This document shows positions 60,292-64,000 of a DNA stretch of 64,000 nucleotides, in pieces. The DNA comes from Sphingomonas sp. PAMC 26621 (GTDB lineage Bacteria; Pseudomonadota; Alphaproteobacteria; Sphingomonadales; Sphingomonadaceae), in the NCBI RefSeq assembly GCF_000251145.1, contig NZ_AIDW01000023.1, forward strand, positions 124,001 through 188,000. Reading direction: 5' to 3'. A model generated the notes under the pieces. The model saw only the letters and a program-made list of their open reading frames with translations. It was not told the DNA's origin and did no database searches. Made by a program: the position numbers and the translations under genes. Each line of letters begins with the position of its first letter. Position 1 is the first letter of the stretch.

Positions 60292-61149
60292 TTATAGTTT
60301 TGCCGGCGTCACGGGGAGACCCGCCACGCCGGGATCGAATGCGAAAAGATTGCCCGCCTCGGGCTGTTCCGCCAGCGCGGCGGGATCGAGCCCCTTGCGC
60401 GCGGTCGTCGCATAAGCGGTGCGCAGGTCGGGGCCGCCAAAGGCGATCTTTGTGATGTTGCCGACCGGGAAGCGCACCGACTGGAGCAGCGCGCCCGCCG
60501 GATCGTAGCGCCGCACCGCCCAGCCGCCGAACAGCCCGGTCCACAGGCAATTTTCGGAATCGAGCACACAGCCATCGGGATGCCCCGCGCCGTCCTCGAT
60601 CTCGATATGCAGCACGGGCGCGCCGAGCGAACCGTCGTCGTTGATCGCGGCGCGCCAGATGCGCTTGCCGAGCGTATCGGTGTGATACAGCATCGTGCCG
60701 TCCGCGCTGATCGCGGGGCCGTTGGTGATCGCGACCGGCGGCAGGCCGCTGTCCTGCGTCACGCCGTCCGCATGGCGGTGCAGCCGTCCGGTCAGGCCCG
60801 CTTCCGAATCGTCCATCGTGCCGAACCAGATCCGGCCCTTCGCGTCGGTCGCCGCGTCGTTGAGGCGGTTGCCCGGATGCTCGGGCTCGGGATCGTGCAG
60901 CAGCGTGAACACGCCGCTTGCCGGATCGAAGCGGTGGAGCCCGGTCTTGACCCCGGCGACCATATCGCCCGCCTCGGTCGGCAGCACCCAGCCGATCTGG
61001 TCGGGCGCGGTCCAGTGCTGCGCGGTGCCGGTGGCAGGGTCGAAGCGATACAGGCGGTGCGCCTTGATATCGACGAACCACAGGGCGTCGCCGATCCACA
61101 CCGGCCCTTCCCCAAGCGTCGCCGCAACCGCGAAAACCGACTGGACCAT
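60292..61149 (-). CDS. xylC: SMP-30/gluconolactonase-family sugar lactonase (probable D-xylono-lactonase)
   Basis: 285 residues, a six-bladed propeller. Metal-binding residues appear in order: the Glu in LGEGPVWIGDALWFVD, Asn in NRLNDAATDAKGRIWFGTMD, Asn in VAITNGP and Asp in AGHPDGCVLDSENCLW. It opens the lactone made by XylB. ATG 61149 has GAGGGG upstream; the longer open frame is not used. It lies between xylB and the sugar porter in the xyl operon. The gene symbol rests on context, as the family is broad. Confidence 0.88.
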   Translation of the reverse strand: MVQSVFAVAATLGEGPVWIGDALWFVDIKAHRLYRFDPATGTAQHWTAPDQIGWVLPTEAGDMVAGVKTGLHRFDPASGVFTLLHDPEPEHPGNRLNDAATDAKGRIWFGTMDDSEAGLTGRLHRHADGVTQDSGLPPVAITNGPAISADGTMLYHTDTLGKRIWRAAINDDGSLGAPVLHIEIEDGAGHPDGCVLDSENCLWTGLFGGWAVRRYDPAGALLQSVRFPVGNITKIAFGGPDLRTAYATTARKGLDPAALAEQPEAGNLFAFDPGVAGLPVTPAKL

Positions 61150-61162
61150 CGCCTGTATCCCC

Positions 61163-61939
61163 TCAGCGCCAGCCGGCATCGACGAAATAGTCGTGCCCCG
61201 TGCACATGCGGGCATCGTCCGATGCGAGGAACAGCGCAAGCGCCGCGACATCGGCGGGCTGGATCCGGCCGTCGAGGCATTGCGCGGAGACGATCTCCGC
61301 CTCGCCCTCGGGTGTGTACCATTTCTCCTGCCGCGGGGTCTGGACGTTGCCCGGCACGATCGTCGTCACGCGGATGTTGTCGCGGCCCAGATCGCGCGCG
61401 AGGCTGCGCGTCATGCCCTCGATCGCGGCCTTGGCGGTCTGGTAGAGGACGAGGTCGGGCAAGCCGAGATGCCAGCTGATCGACCCGAAATTGACGATCG
61501 CGCCGCCGCCTGCGCGCTGCATGTGCGGCACCGCCGCTTGTGCCGCAAAGAACAGGTGGCGCAGATTGACCGCCATTCGCTCGTCCCAATAATCGGGCGT
61601 CACTTCCGCGATGCCGTGGCGATCGTCATTGGCGGCGTTGTTGATCAACACGTCGATCCCGCCGAGCTGCTCGGCGACCGTCGCGATCGTCTGCTTGAGC
61701 GCAGCGATGTCGCGCAGGTCGCAGCCATGGAACCCGCCGGGTGCGAACTTCTCGGCGACCGCCGCGCCCGCATTGTGATCGATATCGAGGAAGCAGATCT
61801 CCGCGCGCTGTGCGGCGAACGCCTCGACCAGCCCCGCGCCGATCCCGGTCGCCCCCCCGGTGATGAGCACGCGCTTGCCTGCGAGGCTCGGATAGATCGC
61901 CCGTGTCGTCATCGTGGCGTCGGTCGGCATGGCCGTCAC
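61163..61939 (-). CDS. xylB: D-xylose 1-dehydrogenase (NAD+), XylB type
   Basis: 258 residues, an SDR that closely resembles the Caulobacter XylB in remembered sequence. AIYPSLAGKRVLITGGATGI opens it, NNAANDDRHGIAEVT and YWDERMAVNLRH follow, then NFGSISWHLGLPDLVLYQTA with the catalytic Ser and Tyr-x-x-x-Lys, RQEKWYTPEGEAEIV and CTGHDYFVDAGWR. It oxidises D-xylose to xylonolactone. GTG 61939 overlaps the xylX stop, with CTGGAG upstream; an ATG at 61912 aligns with the shorter Caulobacter start and is possible. Confidence 0.95.
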   Translation of the reverse strand: MTAMPTDATMTTRAIYPSLAGKRVLITGGATGIGAGLVEAFAAQRAEICFLDIDHNAGAAVAEKFAPGGFHGCDLRDIAALKQTIATVAEQLGGIDVLINNAANDDRHGIAEVTPDYWDERMAVNLRHLFFAAQAAVPHMQRAGGGAIVNFGSISWHLGLPDLVLYQTAKAAIEGMTRSLARDLGRDNIRVTTIVPGNVQTPRQEKWYTPEGEAEIVSAQCLDGRIQPADVAALALFLASDDARMCTGHDYFVDAGWR

Positions 61940-63069
61940 TGTTTTGTCTCCAGCAGGCCGCGTCGGGCCAGATTGGTCATCAGCGCGCCGATCCCGGTCG
62001 CCCAGGGCGCGGCATCGCGCGAGGTGACGACGCGGTTGACGAGGCGCCCGAGCTTGGCGCTTTCGATCGACACCGTGTCGCCGACCTTGTGGGTAAAGCC
62101 GCGGCCGGGTTCGTCGCGGTCCTGCACCGGCGCGAACAGCGTGCCGAGGAACAGCGCGAAGCCGTCGGGATATTGATGCTCGCTCAAGGTCTGACGGACG
62201 AGCTCGAGCGGATCGCGGCTGATCTCGGCCATGTTGCTCGCGCCTTCGAGGACATAACCGTCCTCGCCTTCGATCCGGAGCGCGACCTCGGCGGAGCGGA
62301 CGTCGTCGATCCCGAAACTGTCGTCGAACAGCCGCACCAGCGGGCCGAGCGAACAGGACGCGTTATTGTCCTTCGCCTTGCCGAGCAGCAATGCCGACCG
62401 CCCCTCGAAATCCCGCAGGTTGACGTCGTTGCCGAGCATCGCGCCGACCGTCTTGCCGTGGCTGTCGACCAGCAGCGCGATCTCGGGCTCGGGGTTGTTC
62501 CAGGTCGAATCCGAGCGGATCCCGATCTCGGCATCCGCGCCGACCGTGGCGAGCACGGGAGCCTTGGTGAACACCTCGGCATCGGGGCCGATCGCCACTT
62601 CGAGATATTGCGACCACAGGCCATCGTCGATCAGCGCCTGCTTGAGCGCCGCCGCCTCGGGCGTGCCCGGCACGACGCCGCGGATCGACCCGCCGACGCG
62701 CGTCTCGAGCCGTTCGCGGATCGCGCTCGCGGCAGCGGGATCACCGCGCCCACGTTCCTCGATCACGCGTTCAAGCGCGGAGACCGCGAAGGTGACGCCC
62801 GCGGCCTTGACGCATTGCAGGTCGACAGGGCTGAGCAGCGCGGCCGTTTCGAACGCGAAATCGGGGAGCGGCGTGCCGCCCACACCGCTGAAATCACCGC
62901 GGTCGATCAGCGCGGAGACGGTCGGCGCGACGCGCGCCATGTCGAACGCCTGCCCGCGCACGAGCAGGATCGGCGACGGGCCGTCCTCCGTCTGGATCCG
63001 ACCAATGAAACTTCCCGAACCCCAGTCCCCCGGCAGCGCAGACGCCATCCCGCCTCGTTCGCCCTTCAT
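61936..63069 (-). CDS. xylX: 2-keto-3-deoxy-D-xylonate dehydratase, XylX type
   Basis: About 377 residues with an FAH fold. SPVDLQCVKAAGVTFAVSAL, DGLWSQYLEVAIGPDAEVF, TWNNPEPEIALLVDS with metal-binding Glu residues, GNDVNLRDFEGRSALLLGKA and QYPDGFALFLGTLFAPVQDR match XylX of the Weimberg pathway. It dehydrates 2-keto-3-deoxy-xylonate to 2-oxoglutaric semialdehyde. ATG 63069 with GGAG is preferred; ATG 63087 lies next to the operator and has no ribosome-binding site, and ATG 63048 is also possible. It is the first gene of the xylX-xylB-xylC-transporter operon. Confidence 0.93.
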   Translation of the reverse strand: MKGERGGMASALPGDWGSGSFIGRIQTEDGPSPILLVRGQAFDMARVAPTVSALIDRGDFSGVGGTPLPDFAFETAALLSPVDLQCVKAAGVTFAVSALERVIEERGRGDPAAASAIRERLETRVGGSIRGVVPGTPEAAALKQALIDDGLWSQYLEVAIGPDAEVFTKAPVLATVGADAEIGIRSDSTWNNPEPEIALLVDSHGKTVGAMLGNDVNLRDFEGRSALLLGKAKDNNASCSLGPLVRLFDDSFGIDDVRSAEVALRIEGEDGYVLEGASNMAEISRDPLELVRQTLSEHQYPDGFALFLGTLFAPVQDRDEPGRGFTHKVGDTVSIESAKLGRLVNRVVTSRDAAPWATGIGALMTNLARRGLLETKQ

Positions 63070-63094
63070 ACCCGCTCCACTCGACATTTTATTT

Positions 63095-63132
63095 TGATAG
63101 CGCTAACAACACCAGCGTCGGCGCGCTGTCAA
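63095..63132 (-). promoter_or_regulatory. LacI-type operator overlapping the xylX promoter
   Basis: The 14-bp near-palindrome TGATAGCGCTAACA (63095-63108) is preceded, on the minus strand, by a good promoter: TTGACA (complement 63127-63132), a 17-bp spacer and TTGTTA (complement 63104-63109). The operator overlaps the -10 element. It is the same type as the one at 55383. Confidence 0.7.
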
Positions 63133-63174
63133 GGCCGTGACAGCCACAAGATAGTGGCGTGGAGAGGAAACGGG

Positions 63175-64000
63175 ATGAAAACGATCCGCACGATCGGGCT
63201 CGCGGCTTTAGGGGTGCTGTTGCTGGGGGCCGCGGCACCGCAACCCGCGCGCTGGGTCGGCAGTTGGGCGACCGCGCAGCAGATCCCCGAACCGCGCAAC
63301 GCGCTTGCCGATCCGCTGCTGACCGATGCGACGCTGCGGCAAGTCGTCCGGCTTTCGATGGGCGGCAAACACCTCCGTATCCAACTGAGCAACGCGTTCG
63401 GGACCGAGCCGCTTCGCGTCCAGGCCGCGCACGTCGCGCTGGCCGGCAAGGGTGCCGCGCTGATCGTCGGAAGCGACCGCACGCTGACCTTCGATGGCGC
63501 GGCGGAGGTGCTGATTCCGGCGGGGGCGAGCTACTGGTCCGATCCGGTGACGCTCGACGCGCCCGCGCTGTCTTCGGTCGCAGTGTCGGTCTATCTTCCG
63601 GTCGCGCCCAAGGGACAGACGAGCCACCCCGGATCGCGTGCGACCAGCTATCTCGTCCACGGCAACCACGTCGGCGATGCCGCGCTGGCGGACGCGCAGA
63701 CGACCGAACACTGGTTCCAGCTTGCCGGCGTCGCGGTCGAGGCGGCCGCGCGCGACGCACGTGCGGTCGTGACGCTGGGGGATTCGATCACCGACGGGCA
63801 TGGCGCGACCACCAACGGCAACGATCGCTGGCCCGACCTGCTGGCGGAGCGGCTGCAGGCGGACCCGGCCACGCGCGGGATCGGGGTGCTCAACCATGGA
63901 ATCGGCGGCAATCGTCTGCTCGCGGACGGGCTCGGGCCGAACGTGCTTGCACGGTTCGACCGCGACGTGCTCGCGCAACCGGGGGTGCGCTATCTGATCG
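63175..64000 (+). CDS. SGNH/GDSL-family hydrolase, 3' end outside window
   Basis: The frame is open from ATG 63175 to the end of the window (275 codons visible). A signal peptide (MKTIRTIGLAALGVLLLGAA) suggests export. After an N-terminal beta-rich domain that starts ARWVGSWATAQQIPEPRN, the SGNH block I VVTLGDSITDGHG with the catalytic Ser is near residue 205, then NDRWPDLLAERL and GIGGNRLLADG (block II-type Gly). The N-terminal domain plus SGNH layout is typical of secreted carbohydrate or lipid esterases; deacetylation of xylan is plausible but unproven. GAGAGGA precedes the ATG. It is divergent from xylX and shares its promoter region. Confidence 0.85.
   Translation, partial: MKTIRTIGLAALGVLLLGAAAPQPARWVGSWATAQQIPEPRNALADPLLTDATLRQVVRLSMGGKHLRIQLSNAFGTEPLRVQAAHVALAGKGAALIVGSDRTLTFDGAAEVLIPAGASYWSDPVTLDAPALSSVAVSVYLPVAPKGQTSHPGSRATSYLVHGNHVGDAALADAQTTEHWFQLAGVAVEAAARDARAVVTLGDSITDGHGATTNGNDRWPDLLAERLQADPATRGIGVLNHGIGGNRLLADGLGPNVLARFDRDVLAQPGVRYLI

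Overview
The window looks like a chromosomal segment of a sphingomonad (Alphaproteobacteria, Sphingomonas or a close relative). This is inferred from the high G+C content, a PEP-CTERM protein with the sphingomonad-type WAMMIAGFG tail, the order of the TCA genes, and Caulobacter-like Weimberg pentose genes. No rRNA, tRNA, CRISPR array, prophage or insertion sequence was seen.

Region 1 (1-11 kb) is housekeeping and stress: exported MsrA, the PdeM phosphoesterase, the Kup potassium transporter, a PEP-CTERM protein behind a long structured leader, an M20 peptidase, a double retropepsin protein, an Lhr-type helicase and a YedK/HMCES-type protein. Region 2 (11-20 kb, minus strand) is a TCA operon in the order mdh, sucD, odhA, odhB, lpd. 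A DUF433/DUF5615 toxin-antitoxin pair sits between odhB and lpd, and odhA carries a one-base frameshift. Region 3 (20-26 kb, minus) has zapE, a thioesterase and the sdhC-sdhD-sdhA and sdhB genes. sdhA and sdhB are separated by a DUF1902 antitoxin, a hicA toxin broken by a stop codon, and a ClpP-like protein.

Region 4 (26-42 kb) has two tandem soluble chemoreceptor-like proteins, an SDR, a six-gene molybdenum hydroxylase operon (2Fe-2S, FAD/4Fe-4S and two molybdopterin subunits, plus XdhC and MocA-like maturation proteins), a periplasmic glycerophosphodiesterase, small envelope proteins and phenylalanine hydroxylase.

Region 5 (42-64 kb) is a catabolic island for glucuronoxylan and arabinoxylan. 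GH43, GH3 and GH67 enzymes release arabinose/xylose and glucuronate; FucP-, ExuT- and XylE-like permeases import them. XylB, a lactonase, an IlvD/Edd dehydratase, XylX and/or AraD1, and an aldehyde dehydrogenase then convert pentoses to 2-oxoglutarate by the Weimberg route. That product enters the TCA cycle whose genes are 25-45 kb away. Two regulators are encoded, GntR/FCD and LacI. Two matching LacI-type operators overlap TTGACA promoters, and a different shared 9-mer lies in the two divergent promoters around the GntR half.

Two dispersed inverted-repeat families occur in intergenic gaps. Three single-base frameshifts (one in odhA, two in GH43) are all missing a G/C within a G/C run, which suggests sequencing error rather than gene decay.
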